NCBI GenBank assembly: GCA_016783945.1
Contig: JADHVP010000008.1
Span: forward strand, 1-49,457
Direction: 5' to 3'
Origin: Ignavibacteria bacterium
Lineage (GTDB): Bacteria; Bacteroidota; Ignavibacteria; Tepidaquicellales; Tepidaquicellaceae
Length of the DNA stretch: 49,457 bases
Part shown: one piece after another, positions 36,546-46,375 of the stretch
Position numbering within the stretch: the stretch's first letter is position 1
How the letters are laid out: every line of letters starts with the position of its first letter
Program-made: the position numbers and the translations under genes
The notes under the pieces: generated by a model
What the model saw: only the letters and a program-made list of their open reading frames with translations
The model's database searches: none
What the model was told of the DNA's origin: nothing

Positions 36546-36896
36546 TTGAACAGTAACAATTTTTCGAAAGCTATTGATTTAACAGAGGATTTGATAGATA
36601 ATGTAATTCCTGAAAATTCTGTTGGGATATTCCTTTTAGGATATTCTCCCTGTAATAACGGAAAGTTTAATCCTCTGTATTTAAGCCGCTGCGACTGCGA
36701 TCTTAATAATACACTTAAAAATCATATTGGATACTTTTCTCAATTTAAGTTTTGCTTATGCGATTCAATATCCTATGCTTTTTTCTATGAATGCAAAATC
36801 TTTCATTATTTGTCCGATAATACTTTTATTATAAATGAAACCCACCCACAACCTCCACCCGATTTATTTATTAAATGTCCTGTTTGCGGGAAGTAA
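36546..36896 (+). CDS. Small Cys-rich protein of unknown function
   Basis: A 116-residue protein that starts with TTG 36546. It has nine cysteines, including RCDCDLNN and a C-terminal CPVCGK knuckle that resembles half of a zinc ribbon. It lacks a signal peptide and membrane helices. It is isolated between a terminator and a repeat field. The family is not recognised; the open frame and cysteine pattern support a real gene only moderately. Confidence 0.5.
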   Translation: MNSNNFSKAIDLTEDLIDNVIPENSVGIFLLGYSPCNNGKFNPLYLSRCDCDLNNTLKNHIGYFSQFKFCLCDSISYAFFYECKIFHYLSDNTFIINETHPQPPPDLFIKCPVCGK

Positions 36897-36926
36897 GGAT
36901 ATGATGTAATTCCTTCTTATTAAATA

Positions 36927-37080
36927 GGTGGACCGAATTTCAAGACACGAATTTCACAAATGTACACGAAAAGACACCAAAGTGGTACCGAATTTCAAGA
37001 TACGAATTTCACGAATGTACACGAAAAGACACCAAAGTGGTACCGAATTTCAAGATACGAATTTCACGAATGTCACGATT
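36927..37080. repeat. 55-base tandem repeat
   Basis: The unit GTGGTACCGAATTTCAAGAT, followed by ACGAATTTCACGAATGTACA and CGAAAAGACACCAAA, begins with ACCGAATTT at 36932, 36987 and 37042, a period of exactly 55 bases, with a shortened last copy. The period is not a multiple of three, so it does not encode a repeat protein. The gene-free stretch 36897-37275 holds this array and an AT-rich leader before vapB; related TTCGTG-CATTCGTGGACA pieces occur at 37139 and 37989. Confidence 0.8.
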
Positions 37081-37275
37081 GTATTTACTTATCGTTCGTG
37101 ATAATTAGCTTGACCGCCTACTCTTTTTGGTGGGTGGCATTCGTGGACATAGCAAAATGCTAAATCTATGTATCTCTTTCTAATAATTTTGCTTTTTTAA
37201 TATTGCTTTTTAAATTATTCAACATTATTTTCTTGTACACGATATTCGTGTATTTAACAATAATTAGGAAATGTT

Positions 37276-37497
37276 ATGCTAAAAAATATAACTTTTAGTG
37301 CTGAAGAAAAACTTATCAAGAAAGCACGTGAAAAAGCTCAACGAGAACATACGACTTTAAATGAAAATTTTCGCAAATGGTTAAAGAGATTTATCAATTC
37401 AGATAAGAGCAATTTTAATTATGCTGAGCTAATGCTAAAATTAGAATATGTAAATCCCGGTCGAAAATTTAATAGGGAAGAATTGAATGAAAGATAA
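37276..37497 (+). CDS. VapB-type antitoxin
   Basis: A 73-residue protein whose N-terminus fits a ribbon-helix-helix DNA-binding fold (LKNITFSAEEKLIKKAREKA then TTLNENFRKWLKRF). The C-terminal tail should wrap the toxin. It overlaps the PIN gene by 11 bases. Such antitoxins normally repress their own promoter. Confidence 0.75.
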   Translation: MLKNITFSAEEKLIKKAREKAQREHTTLNENFRKWLKRFINSDKSNFNYAELMLKLEYVNPGRKFNREELNER

Positions 37498-37912
37498 ATA
37501 TTTCATAGATACTAATATTCTTGTTTATTCATTCGATAAATCCAATTCCAAAAAGCAAAAAACAGCGAAAGAAATTATTAGCGATGCACTTTATGAACAT
37601 AAAGGCTGCATTAGTTACCAGGTCGTTCAGGAATTTATTAATGTAGCAACACAGAAATTCACAACTCCTCTGACTACGATTGATTGTACAAACTATTTGA
37701 TAAATGTTCTGGAGCCATTATGCGAAGTACTATCAAGTATTGAACTTAATAAAGATGCTTTAGAGATTAAAGAGGAATGGCAATATTCATTTTATGATTC
37801 GCTTATCATCTCATCTGCATTGAGAGCCAATTGTAACATTTTATACACTGAAGACCTGCAGCACAAACAGCAAATACGGGATCTTGTTATTATTAATCCT
37901 TTTTTATCCTGA
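37487..37912 (+). CDS. VapC-type PIN-domain ribonuclease toxin
   Basis: A 141-residue PIN domain with all expected acidic residues: D8 in FIDTNILVYSFD, E49 in QVVQEF, D104 in FYDSLIISSAL and D123 in LYTEDLQH. VapC toxins cleave tRNA or rRNA and are held by VapB. The overlap with the antitoxin gene indicates a complete type II module. Confidence 0.9.
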   Translation: MKDKYFIDTNILVYSFDKSNSKKQKTAKEIISDALYEHKGCISYQVVQEFINVATQKFTTPLTTIDCTNYLINVLEPLCEVLSSIELNKDALEIKEEWQYSFYDSLIISSALRANCNILYTEDLQHKQQIRDLVIINPFLS

Positions 37913-38079
37913 GCCTTTCAATAACCATTTCAGATTTTATCTTGAATTATTAGTAGCACTAATTTTACAAATATCCATTTATTATTCGTGTCATTCGTGG
38001 ACAAATCAAAATTCCCTTTTTTGAATTTAGATTACACATAAGAAAAATTATATTGAATTATAATTAATCACGCATTCCC

Positions 38080-39543
38080 ATGACGAAATGGAACTGGAAA
38101 ATCGAGAATCAGGATTATCTTAACAAGACAATCAAACGTTGCAGTGAAAGAAATATAATATTACCAACGTTTAAACAATTAAAAAATCCTTCACAGATTC
38201 CCCACACAATCATTGATAAAATAAAAGATATTGATTTCCAGGAAACCCATTCTTTAAACCTATTCAGAATCAACTGGAGAAACGATCCGAACTCAAAAGG
38301 AATAGGGGAAATCAATTACCTGGAAATTCCAAAAGAACTCACGGGAGTTAAAGCAAGAATTATCGGGCTTGTGGGAAAGTTTTTTCCAACTGGCTCTCAT
38401 AAAGTTGGCGCAACTTATGGTTGTCTGACACCTTTTCTTGTCTCGGGAAGATTCAATCCGGAATATCATAAAGCGGTCTGGCCCTCAACGGGTAATTACT
38501 GTCGCGGCGGTGTTTTCAATTCAAACTTATTAGCAGTTGATTCCGTAGCAATTCTTCCTGAAGAAATGAGTAAGGAACGTTTCGACTGGCTTAAAGAAAG
38601 AGCTGAAGAAGTATTTGCTACGCCAGGCTGCGAAAGTAATGTTAAGGAGATTTACGATAAGTGTCACGAATTAGAAGCTCAAAGCGATAAGTATTTCATC
38701 TTCAATCAATTCGACCAATTCGGTAATGCAGTCTGGCACTATGAAATTACAGGAAGCACAATTGAAACTTTGTTTAATCAGTTAAAAGAAGATGGGCAGA
38801 GACTAAGTGGTTATGTTAGTGCAACGGGTTCAGCAGGAACTATTGGTGCCGGTGATTATCTCAGAACAGTATATCCATTGCTAAAAGTTAGTGCAGCCGA
38901 AGCTCTGCAATGTCCGACACTTCTGCTGAATGGTTTCGGTGGTCATCGGATAGAAGGAATTGGCGATAAACATATTCCTTGGATACATAATGTTAAAAAC
39001 ACAGATGCTGTTTGTGCAATCGATGATGAAGACACGTTACATGTTTTGCGTTTGTTTAATGAAGAAGCAGGGCAAGAATTTATTAAAACTCTTGATGTAA
39101 GCTCTGATGTAATTCAGAAGCTGCCATACCTTGGTATTTCATCCGTATGTAATTTGCTTAGCTCAATTAAATTAGCAAAGTATTTTGAGTTCAATGAGAA
39201 CGATATAATATTTACAATATTTACAGATTCAGTTGAAATGTATTATTCAAGACTTGACGAAATGAATACCAATTGGGGAAAGTATTCAGAAAAGCAAGCA
39301 GAAATAGATTGGAGTGCTTGTGTAAAAAAACAAGGCATCGATTACTTCAAAGAATTGAACTACTATGATAAGAAACGTATTCATAATCTCAAATATTTTA
39401 CATGGGTAGAGCAGCAGGGTAAAGATGTTGAGGAATTAAATACTCAATGGTATGACGAGGATTATTGGGGTGAACGATTTGCTGTCGTTCCTCGATGGGA
39501 TAAGTTAATCAATGATTTTAATAATGAAGTTGGATTGTTATAA
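38080..39543 (+). CDS. PLP-dependent lyase, cysteine-synthase-like fold
   Basis: The 487-residue protein belongs to fold type II PLP enzymes. Lys108 in FPTGSHKVGATYG is the likely Schiff-base lysine, STGNYCRGG is the substrate loop and SATGSAGTIGAGD (from 247) is the phosphate-binding loop. It is longer than the 2,3-diaminopropionate ammonia-lyase YgeX (about 400 residues) and not clearly the same family. It heads a set of genes for nitrogen heterocycle breakdown and ends three bases before the amidohydrolase, so a role in releasing ammonia from a purine-derived amino acid is plausible but inferred. Confidence 0.75.
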   Translation: MTKWNWKIENQDYLNKTIKRCSERNIILPTFKQLKNPSQIPHTIIDKIKDIDFQETHSLNLFRINWRNDPNSKGIGEINYLEIPKELTGVKARIIGLVGKFFPTGSHKVGATYGCLTPFLVSGRFNPEYHKAVWPSTGNYCRGGVFNSNLLAVDSVAILPEEMSKERFDWLKERAEEVFATPGCESNVKEIYDKCHELEAQSDKYFIFNQFDQFGNAVWHYEITGSTIETLFNQLKEDGQRLSGYVSATGSAGTIGAGDYLRTVYPLLKVSAAEALQCPTLLLNGFGGHRIEGIGDKHIPWIHNVKNTDAVCAIDDEDTLHVLRLFNEEAGQEFIKTLDVSSDVIQKLPYLGISSVCNLLSSIKLAKYFEFNENDIIFTIFTDSVEMYYSRLDEMNTNWGKYSEKQAEIDWSACVKKQGIDYFKELNYYDKKRIHNLKYFTWVEQQGKDVEELNTQWYDEDYWGERFAVVPRWDKLINDFNNEVGLL

Positions 39544-39546
39544 TAT

Positions 39547-40992
39547 ATGAATGTCTTAAGTAATGTATTCATAAGTTCAGGTTTTAATAAACTGCAATTA
39601 GTAGATGTTTATTTTACTGATGTAATCGTAAAGATTGAACCATATACAGAAGCAGTTGTAGATTGGGCAGATATTGATAATAAAGAAAAATTGAATACAT
39701 TCGTTAACAGCATCGAAAAGAAAAAATATTCTGATAATATAATCATTCATGATGGCGATTACAAAGTTTTGATTCCCGGTTCAATTGACAGCCATGTTCA
39801 TTTCAATACACCGGGATTTGAAGAGAGAGACGATTTTATTCATGCATCGAAAGCCGCTATGTTCGGAGGTGTGACGTCGGTCTTCGACATGCCTTGTACT
39901 TCTCTACCACCCGTTGTTTCAAAAAATAATTTTGAATTCAAACGGGAAGCTGTTAAGAATAAAAGTTATATAGATTATTTTTTCTGGGGTGGAATCAGGC
40001 GGGAAGATTTCATTGATAAAGAGATAGTCAAAAAGCAGATTAGAGAATTAGTTGAATGTGGTGTAGTTGGATTTAAAGCTTATGTAATATCAGGAATGGA
40101 TACTTTTTCTGATCTTTCGTATACACAACTGAAATATACTGCGGAATGTGTTAAGGAAAATAATTCAATACTTGCTGTGCATGCTGAAGATAAAGAGTTA
40201 ATTACAAAAGGCAGGAGTCTTGCAATTTCTCAAAACAAAAACGATTGGCAAGCATACTGCGATGCGAGGGATGACAATGCTGAAGCTAAAGCAATTAACA
40301 ATTTGATCATAATTGCAAAAGAGACAGGTTGCAGGATTCACATTGTTCATTTGAGTTCACAAAAAGGACTGGAGCTTATAGGAAAAGCAAGAAAAGAAGG
40401 TTTAAACATTACAACAGAGACTTGTCCTCATTATCTTTACTTTACACAAAAAGATTTTGAAGATAAAAGCATTCGTAATTATTTAAAGACAGCACCTCCG
40501 GTAAAACTCGAAAACGATAGAGATGCTCTCTGGGAAGGCTTGAAGGATGGATCAATTTCTTTCATTACAACAGACCATGCTGGATGTAATCCTGAGAAAG
40601 AAAAAATATCGGATAATTTTTGGGAAGTGTATGGAGGAATTCCGGGAGTACAACACAGAGTTCAATTTTTGTTTAGTGAGGGTTTTTTAAAAGGAAAGAT
40701 TGATTTGGAATCGACTGTGAGATTACTTTCAAGAGGAGTTTCGGATGTTTTTCATCTTAAAAAGATAGGTAGGTTAGAAACAGGTTATGATGCAGATTTT
40801 ACATTACTAAATTTATATAATCCTTATAAAGTGAAGGCTTCCGAAATGCACTCGAAAGGAAAATATACACCTTTCGAGGGAATTATATTTGATTCGGTTA
40901 TAGACAAAGTGTTTCTAAGAGGTGAGATGCTGTTAGATAGGGAGAATCTGGTTAATTCGAAAGTACAGGGGAAATTACAAACTATTATATAA
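39547..40992 (+). CDS. Cyclic amidohydrolase (dihydropyrimidinase/allantoinase type)
   Basis: A metal-dependent ring-opening amidohydrolase, 481 residues. Metal ligands: H83 and H85 in DSHVHFNTPG, the carbamylated lysine K177 in VGFKAYV, further His in AVHAED and IHIVHLSS, and catalytic D343 in TTDHAGC. It is closest in pattern to allantoinase and dihydropyrimidinase and to the HyuA-like protein of anaerobic purine loci. The real substrate cannot be read from the sequence. It lies between the PLP lyase and ssnA with gaps of under ten bases. Confidence 0.85.
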   Translation: MNVLSNVFISSGFNKLQLVDVYFTDVIVKIEPYTEAVVDWADIDNKEKLNTFVNSIEKKKYSDNIIIHDGDYKVLIPGSIDSHVHFNTPGFEERDDFIHASKAAMFGGVTSVFDMPCTSLPPVVSKNNFEFKREAVKNKSYIDYFFWGGIRREDFIDKEIVKKQIRELVECGVVGFKAYVISGMDTFSDLSYTQLKYTAECVKENNSILAVHAEDKELITKGRSLAISQNKNDWQAYCDARDDNAEAKAINNLIIIAKETGCRIHIVHLSSQKGLELIGKARKEGLNITTETCPHYLYFTQKDFEDKSIRNYLKTAPPVKLENDRDALWEGLKDGSISFITTDHAGCNPEKEKISDNFWEVYGGIPGVQHRVQFLFSEGFLKGKIDLESTVRLLSRGVSDVFHLKKIGRLETGYDADFTLLNLYNPYKVKASEMHSKGKYTPFEGIIFDSVIDKVFLRGEMLLDRENLVNSKVQGKLQTII

Positions 40993-40999
40993 TAGAATT

Positions 41000-42328
41000 A
41001 TGTTAGTTGCGAATGCATGGCTATGTAAAATAATCGAAAACAAGGTTAATCCTGTCTTCTGTGATTTTCTTGTAGAAGATGGAAAGATCAAAAAGATTAT
41101 TGAAAAAGATTTTAACGAATATCCAAATAATCCGTCTCAAGAAAATGATCCTGACTTGTTTGATGTGAATGGGGCTGTTATTACAATACCCAATGTAAAT
41201 TTCCATGAACATATCTATTCAAGACTTGCAAAGGGTATTCCAATAAATGGTCCGATGGATAACTTTTTAAATATTCTAAAAAACCTGTGGTGGAAGCTTG
41301 ACCTTGCTCTCGATCAAGAAATGGTTAAAGCATGTACTCACATGGCAGCTTACGAATCCATTCAAAATGGTGTTCAGTATATATTCGATCATCATTCCTC
41401 TCCAAATTTTACGGGGGGGAGTTTAAATTGTATAAAAGAAATTCTTCATCTCTACAGTCTTAATGGTGTGTTGTGTTTTGAAACTTCCGATAGAAATGGG
41501 GAACAGCTTAAAGAAGAAGCTCTGTTAGAAAATGTGTCATTCCTTAAAGAAAAAACGAACGATAATTTTAAGGGAATGTTTGGTCTTCATGCTTCCTTCA
41601 CAGTTGCGGATTCCACTTTATCAAAAGTTTCTGAATACTTGAATGATTCCGATACAGGAATTCATATTCATTTATGCGAGGATGATGTTGATAACACTTT
41701 AAGTATTAATAAATATGGAGCAAGACCTGCTGAAAGATTAAAGAAATATAATCTTCTAAACGAGAAAAGTATTTTAGCTCATGCAATACATTTATCGAAT
41801 GAGGATTTTGAGATATTAAAAAAAAGTGAATGTGCGATTGCTATAAATTTAGAATCCAATCTGAACAATGCAGTAGGTTTACCTGGGATTGCGGATTTTC
41901 CAGAGGAGGTCACGTTATTGATTGGAACAGACGGAATGCATGCTAATGTTGCAAAATCATTGAAGCAGCTTTTTTTAATTCTTAGGCAGCAAGGAGTAAA
42001 TTTTGATCAAGCATTTAGTATTCTAAATAAAGTATATTTTGATCAGATCAATTTTGTAAAACAATATTTCCAGGATTATACTTCATTAAATGTAAATGAT
42101 AGAGCGGATTTCATCGTGTGGGATTATATTCCGCCTACACCTCTAACAAGTGATAATTTTCTTAGTCATTATATTTATGGAGTTGTTGAAAGAAACGTAA
42201 AAGCATCTTATTGCAAGAATAAGTTTTTAATGAAAAATTTTAAATTCAATATTCCACAAGATAAAAAAATCGAAAGACTTATAAATGAGAATGGTTATAA
42301 GTTATACAGCTTAATGAAGGAGAAATAA
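41000..42328 (+). CDS. ssnA: SsnA-type putative aminohydrolase
   Basis: The 442-residue protein is of the amidohydrolase superfamily. The metal motif is H69 and H71 in NFHEHIYSRLAKG. The SsnA-typical DHHSSP segment starts at residue 130, followed by later ligands in IHIHLCEDD and ILAHAIHLS and TDGMHANV. E. coli ssnA lies with ygfK, xdhD and hyuA. The family is related to guanine/chlorohydrolase-type deaminases. It is the third gene in a row in the purine cluster. A 294-base spacer with an inverted repeat follows. Confidence 0.9.
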   Translation: MLVANAWLCKIIENKVNPVFCDFLVEDGKIKKIIEKDFNEYPNNPSQENDPDLFDVNGAVITIPNVNFHEHIYSRLAKGIPINGPMDNFLNILKNLWWKLDLALDQEMVKACTHMAAYESIQNGVQYIFDHHSSPNFTGGSLNCIKEILHLYSLNGVLCFETSDRNGEQLKEEALLENVSFLKEKTNDNFKGMFGLHASFTVADSTLSKVSEYLNDSDTGIHIHLCEDDVDNTLSINKYGARPAERLKKYNLLNEKSILAHAIHLSNEDFEILKKSECAIAINLESNLNNAVGLPGIADFPEEVTLLIGTDGMHANVAKSLKQLFLILRQQGVNFDQAFSILNKVYFDQINFVKQYFQDYTSLNVNDRADFIVWDYIPPTPLTSDNFLSHYIYGVVERNVKASYCKNKFLMKNFKFNIPQDKKIERLINENGYKLYSLMKEK

Positions 42329-42370
42329 ATATATGCCCTTATGGCAAAACTTTTGCCGACATGTTTTCGA

Positions 42371-42572
42371 TAATTAAATTTCTAATTGCTCTAATTACTC
42401 TAATTGACCTAAACAAATTCCAAACTCCAATTTCTAATGAAAAAATAAAACCATGACAAGTTTCAGTAACCAATTATCAAAGTATTGTTTAAGACATTGG
42501 GTATTTTATATTGGTAATTCTTTAGATCAATTAGGTCAATTAGAAATTAGGTTAATTAATTTAGCAAGATAT
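42371..42572. repeat. Inverted-repeat element between ssnA and the xdh genes
   Basis: The left end (TAATTAAATTTCTAATTG then CTAATTGACCTAAA) and the right end (TTAGATCAATTAGGTCAATT then AGAAATTAGGTTAATTAATT) are imperfect inverse complements with CTAATTGACC-type units in tandem. About 200 bases in total, no open frame. It resembles a MITE or an intergenic repeat. It fills most of the gap and must be crossed if the cluster is one transcript. Confidence 0.65.
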
Positions 42573-42622
42573 TTCACGAAGGGCTTATATTTAAAGCTGT
42601 GTCTTAAAATTAATTTAGATTC

Positions 42623-45025
42623 TTGAGCAAGAAGTTTTCAATAGTAGGTAAGGAAGTAATTCGTCAGGATGGTTATGCGAAAGTAACTGGCTCAGCAAAA
42701 TTTGCCGATGATATCATATTTACTGATATGCTTTTTGGTGTGATGGTGAGAACACATGTTGTACATGCTTTGATTAAAAACATAGATTTTTCTGCAATAG
42801 AAAACAACCCCGCTCTTACTACAATAATAACTGCTGAAGATATACCGGGAGCTAAGAAAGTCGGACCAATCAAAAAGGATCAACCGGTATTTTGTTATGA
42901 TAAAGTTGTTACATCAGGTGATGTTTTGGCGATGCTTGTTGGCAAAGATGAAAGTGAGTTAAGGAAGCTTGTCGATAATGTAAAAATTGAATATAATGAA
43001 CTACCTGTTGTTACTGATCCTGAAAACGCATTAAATGACAATACACCATTAATTCATCCTGAAAATAAAACAAACCTCATCAATCATTATCCTTTACTAA
43101 AGGGAGACGTCAAAAAAGGTTTTGCAGAAAGTGATTATGTAATCGAAAGAAGATATACTACATCTTATCAAGAACATGCTTACATAGAACCGGAAACAGT
43201 TATCGCATATCCTTTTGAAGGTAATAATGGTATAAAAGTAATTGGCAGTATTCAAAATCCATATACTGCAAGGAGGGTTGTTTCAGAGGTTATGGGTATA
43301 CCGCTTGCTGACGTAAGAATTGAACAGGCGGAACTTGGTGGTTCATTCGGAGGGAAAGATGACACAATGAATATTTTAGCTGCCAGGGCGGCTGTTGCTG
43401 CTCTGAAGACTGGTCAACCTATAAAAATAAAATTTGGTCGTGAAGAATCTATAATAGAATCTTATAAAAGACATCCATATAGACTAAACTATAAGGTTGG
43501 TTTTAACAGTGATGGTAAAATTAAAGCAATGAAGATCGATATTCTTGCAGATGGAGGTGCTTACGCTTCGATGAGTCCATTTGCTACATGGCGAACTGTT
43601 GTTCAAGCTACAGGACCCTATGAAATAGAAAATGTCGAGACAAATGTTAATGCTGTTTACACGAATAATCCATACACGGGTGCTATGAGAGGATTTGGAT
43701 CACCGCAGCCAATATTTGCACAGGAATCGTTGATGGATGAGATAGCGGCTGAACTAAATATATCACCTTTGAAAGTAAGAACAATAAACGGTTTTAAAGC
43801 TGGATCAATAACTGCAAGTGGGCAAAAGCTGGATGAGCATGAAGTTTCATTTAATAAGGTTTTGGAAAAAGCAGGTGCGGAATCGTGCTTTAATGTAAAG
43901 TGGAATAAATATAGAAAAGAAAATAATAAAATTGATGGCAATTTTATAATTAAAGAGAAGCAAAAGAGCAACAATTTTATTTTAAATGAAAATCAATTTA
44001 TTGATCCTGAAAATACCTGGCGAAGGGGTATTGGTTTATCAGTTAGCTTTAGAGGATGTTCTTTGGGAGCTGAAGGTATAGATGCGGTCACTGCTTATTT
44101 ATCTTTGCAACCTGATGGCTCGATTCATCTTAGCTGCGGCTTGGCTGAAAACGGTCAGGGCTTGCGAACAACATTTTCTATCATTGTCTCCGAAGTATTA
44201 GGTATACCGATTGAAGATGTTCACTATCTTAATTTAGATACAGGACATAATTCTGACAGCGGACCTACAGTTGCTTCACGCTCTACTCTTATGGGAGGGG
44301 GTGCTGTGCAGAATGCCTCAAGTATACTAAAAGAAAGACTTAAAAAAGTATTTTATAAATACTGGAATATAAACAAAGATTGTAACTTAATATTTAATAG
44401 TGGTCTTATTACTTATGGCAATGGGAATAAAAAAATAACATTTAAGGAGCTTTGTAGTTTAGCATATAACGATGACAGCAATATGTCAACACTCGGTTTA
44501 TACGCCGGACCTAAAGTCGATTGGGATGAAGAAAGCGGACAGGGGAATGCATACTTCACGTACGTATATGGTTGTCAGGTTGCAGAAGTGTCCGTAAATA
44601 TTTCAACTGGGGAAGTGTATGTCAATAAAGTTATAGCAGTGCATGATGCGGGTACTGTAATAAATTTACTTGGATCAGAAGGACAGGTTTATGGCGGTGT
44701 TACTCAAGGAGCGGGCTTCTGTCTTTGGGAAGAATTAAATTCAGAGGAGGGTAAGATTAAGGAGTTGAATTTCGATCAATATTTAATTCCTACATGTAAA
44801 GACATCGATGAAATAAAACCATTCTTTGTTGAAGGAAATGAAAAATACGGACCCTGGGGTGCAAAATCCCTTGGCGAACCGACACTTGAATTAACATCTG
44901 CTGCAATTGCTAACGCAATTTTCAATGCAACAGGAGTAAGATACAGAAACTTACCAATAAATTTAGAAGAGATAATTTTGTTGAGAAAATTAAGACCTGA
45001 TAATCTTAAAAGAGGTAGTGCCTGA
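42623..45025 (+). CDS. Xanthine dehydrogenase-type molybdenum catalytic subunit
   Basis: The 800-residue molybdopterin-binding subunit belongs to the xanthine oxidase family. Motifs include KVTGSAKFADDI (N-terminal domain), GGSFGGKDD, GAMRGFGSPQPIFAQE, AENGQGLRTTFS and the active-site GAKSLGEPTLELTSAA, which contains the base Glu in GE. There is no in-frame TGA, so no selenocysteine. The start is TTG 42623; the first in-frame ATG would delete conserved residues. The stop overlaps the FAD subunit start by one base. It oxidises a purine or related heterocycle by hydroxylation. Confidence 0.9.
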   Translation: MSKKFSIVGKEVIRQDGYAKVTGSAKFADDIIFTDMLFGVMVRTHVVHALIKNIDFSAIENNPALTTIITAEDIPGAKKVGPIKKDQPVFCYDKVVTSGDVLAMLVGKDESELRKLVDNVKIEYNELPVVTDPENALNDNTPLIHPENKTNLINHYPLLKGDVKKGFAESDYVIERRYTTSYQEHAYIEPETVIAYPFEGNNGIKVIGSIQNPYTARRVVSEVMGIPLADVRIEQAELGGSFGGKDDTMNILAARAAVAALKTGQPIKIKFGREESIIESYKRHPYRLNYKVGFNSDGKIKAMKIDILADGGAYASMSPFATWRTVVQATGPYEIENVETNVNAVYTNNPYTGAMRGFGSPQPIFAQESLMDEIAAELNISPLKVRTINGFKAGSITASGQKLDEHEVSFNKVLEKAGAESCFNVKWNKYRKENNKIDGNFIIKEKQKSNNFILNENQFIDPENTWRRGIGLSVSFRGCSLGAEGIDAVTAYLSLQPDGSIHLSCGLAENGQGLRTTFSIIVSEVLGIPIEDVHYLNLDTGHNSDSGPTVASRSTLMGGGAVQNASSILKERLKKVFYKYWNINKDCNLIFNSGLITYGNGNKKITFKELCSLAYNDDSNMSTLGLYAGPKVDWDEESGQGNAYFTYVYGCQVAEVSVNISTGEVYVNKVIAVHDAGTVINLLGSEGQVYGGVTQGAGFCLWEELNSEEGKIKELNFDQYLIPTCKDIDEIKPFFVEGNEKYGPWGAKSLGEPTLELTSAAIANAIFNATGVRYRNLPINLEEIILLRKLRPDNLKRGSA

Positions 45026-45912
45026 TGATTCCAGATTTAGAATATATTAGAGCAATTGATTTAAATGACACATTGAAGATTTTGGATGTTAAAAATGGCA
45101 AAGTAAAAGTGCTTGCTGGTGGAACAGATATCATCACAGGACTTCAACAAGGGTTTTCAAGGTTTGCTAAAATATATAAATTGTTAGATATTGCTCAGCT
45201 CAATGAATTAAAATCAATTAGTATTAATGAAGATAGTTTTGAGATAGGTGCTGGTTTAACTTTTTCCGAAATAATAGCAAACAATAACATTGCTACTGCA
45301 TATCCATTATTAGTAAAAGCTGCTTCGACTATTGGCAGTGTTCAGATAAGAAATAGAGCAACGATCGGTGGAAACATAATAAATAACGCACCCTGTGCAG
45401 ACAGTCTTTCCCCTTTACTTGTTTATGATGCAAGCGTAAGAATTCAATCTAACAAAGGTGCAAAAGAAGTACTTCTAAAAGATTTTCTCTCTGAAGCCTA
45501 TCGGACTAACTTAGAACAGAATGAAATAGTAACTCATATCATTCTTCCTAAAATATTGAAAACATATATTGGAGATTTCTATAAACTTGGAAGACGCAGG
45601 GGAGTTGCTATTAGCAGATTAAGTCTAACAGTATTAATTAAATGTGAAAAACAAATTATAGAAGATTTAAGAATTGCAGGAGGTGCAGTCACGCCTGTAG
45701 CAATGAGGTTTACTAATATTGAGGAAATGGGAATAGGTAAGAAAGTTTCGAACAAACTTTTAATATCTTTATCACAGGAGATTGGAAGAAAGGTGTTAAA
45801 AGTAACCGGATTAAGATGGTCGAGTGCTTATAAATTACCAGTTGTTCAACAATCATTGTATCAACTGCTTGTTAATGTATGCAAAAAATTGAATGGTACA
45901 AATGTCGCATAA
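45025..45912 (+). CDS. Xanthine dehydrogenase-type FAD subunit
   Basis: A 295-residue FAD-binding subunit. It has KVLAGGTDIITGLQQG in the FAD-binding loop and GSVQIRNRATIGGNIINNAP, both diagnostic for the XdhB/CoxM family. Its ATG overlaps the previous stop, and its end overlaps the start of the Fe-S subunit by about 20 bases, so the three subunits are translated together. Confidence 0.92.
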   Translation: MIPDLEYIRAIDLNDTLKILDVKNGKVKVLAGGTDIITGLQQGFSRFAKIYKLLDIAQLNELKSISINEDSFEIGAGLTFSEIIANNNIATAYPLLVKAASTIGSVQIRNRATIGGNIINNAPCADSLSPLLVYDASVRIQSNKGAKEVLLKDFLSEAYRTNLEQNEIVTHIILPKILKTYIGDFYKLGRRRGVAISRLSLTVLIKCEKQIIEDLRIAGGAVTPVAMRFTNIEEMGIGKKVSNKLLISLSQEIGRKVLKVTGLRWSSAYKLPVVQQSLYQLLVNVCKKLNGTNVA

Positions 45913-46357
45913 AATAGAGTTCATATTAAACGGAAAAAGTGTTTGCATTAATACTAACGCAAATAGAAGGTTATTAGATATTTTAAGAGAAGAATTTCAA
46001 TTAACGGGCACGAAGGAAGGTTGCAGCATTGGTGAATGCGGTGCCTGTACAGTGTTAATGAATAACAAAGCTGTAAATTCTTGTTTAGTATTAGCCGGTC
46101 AGGTAAATGGTTCAGAAATATTGACTATAGAAGGAGTTGCGAAGAATGGTTTACACAAATTACAGGAAAACTTTTTAATGGCGGGGGCAATTCAGTGTGG
46201 CTTCTGCACACCGGGAGTTATCATGTCTTCGTACGCTTTATTGTTGGAAAATTCCAATCCCACTGAAGAAGAAATAAAGGAAGCGATTGCCGGTAATTTA
46301 TGCCGCTGTACGGGTTATAAACAAATCATTAAAGCAATCAAGGATACGATATCTTGA
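45893..46357 (+). CDS. Xanthine dehydrogenase-type [2Fe-2S] subunit
   Basis: A 154-residue subunit with two [2Fe-2S] clusters. The plant-ferredoxin-type set is GCSIGECGACTVLMNN with C following later, and the second set is QCGFCTPGVIMSS with NLCRCTGYKQI. This is the electron-transfer subunit that accepts electrons from the molybdenum centre. ATG 45902 (MSHKIEF) is an alternative start nine bases after 45893. It converges with ygfK, leaving an 18-base gap. Confidence 0.93.
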   Translation: MVQMSHKIEFILNGKSVCINTNANRRLLDILREEFQLTGTKEGCSIGECGACTVLMNNKAVNSCLVLAGQVNGSEILTIEGVAKNGLHKLQENFLMAGAIQCGFCTPGVIMSSYALLLENSNPTEEEIKEAIAGNLCRCTGYKQIIKAIKDTIS

Positions 46358-46375
46358 TATTATTTTATTATTACT

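Noticed and set aside
36927-37080. CRISPR array
   Set aside because: The whole 55-base unit is repeated with no unique spacers, and no cas gene is in the window.
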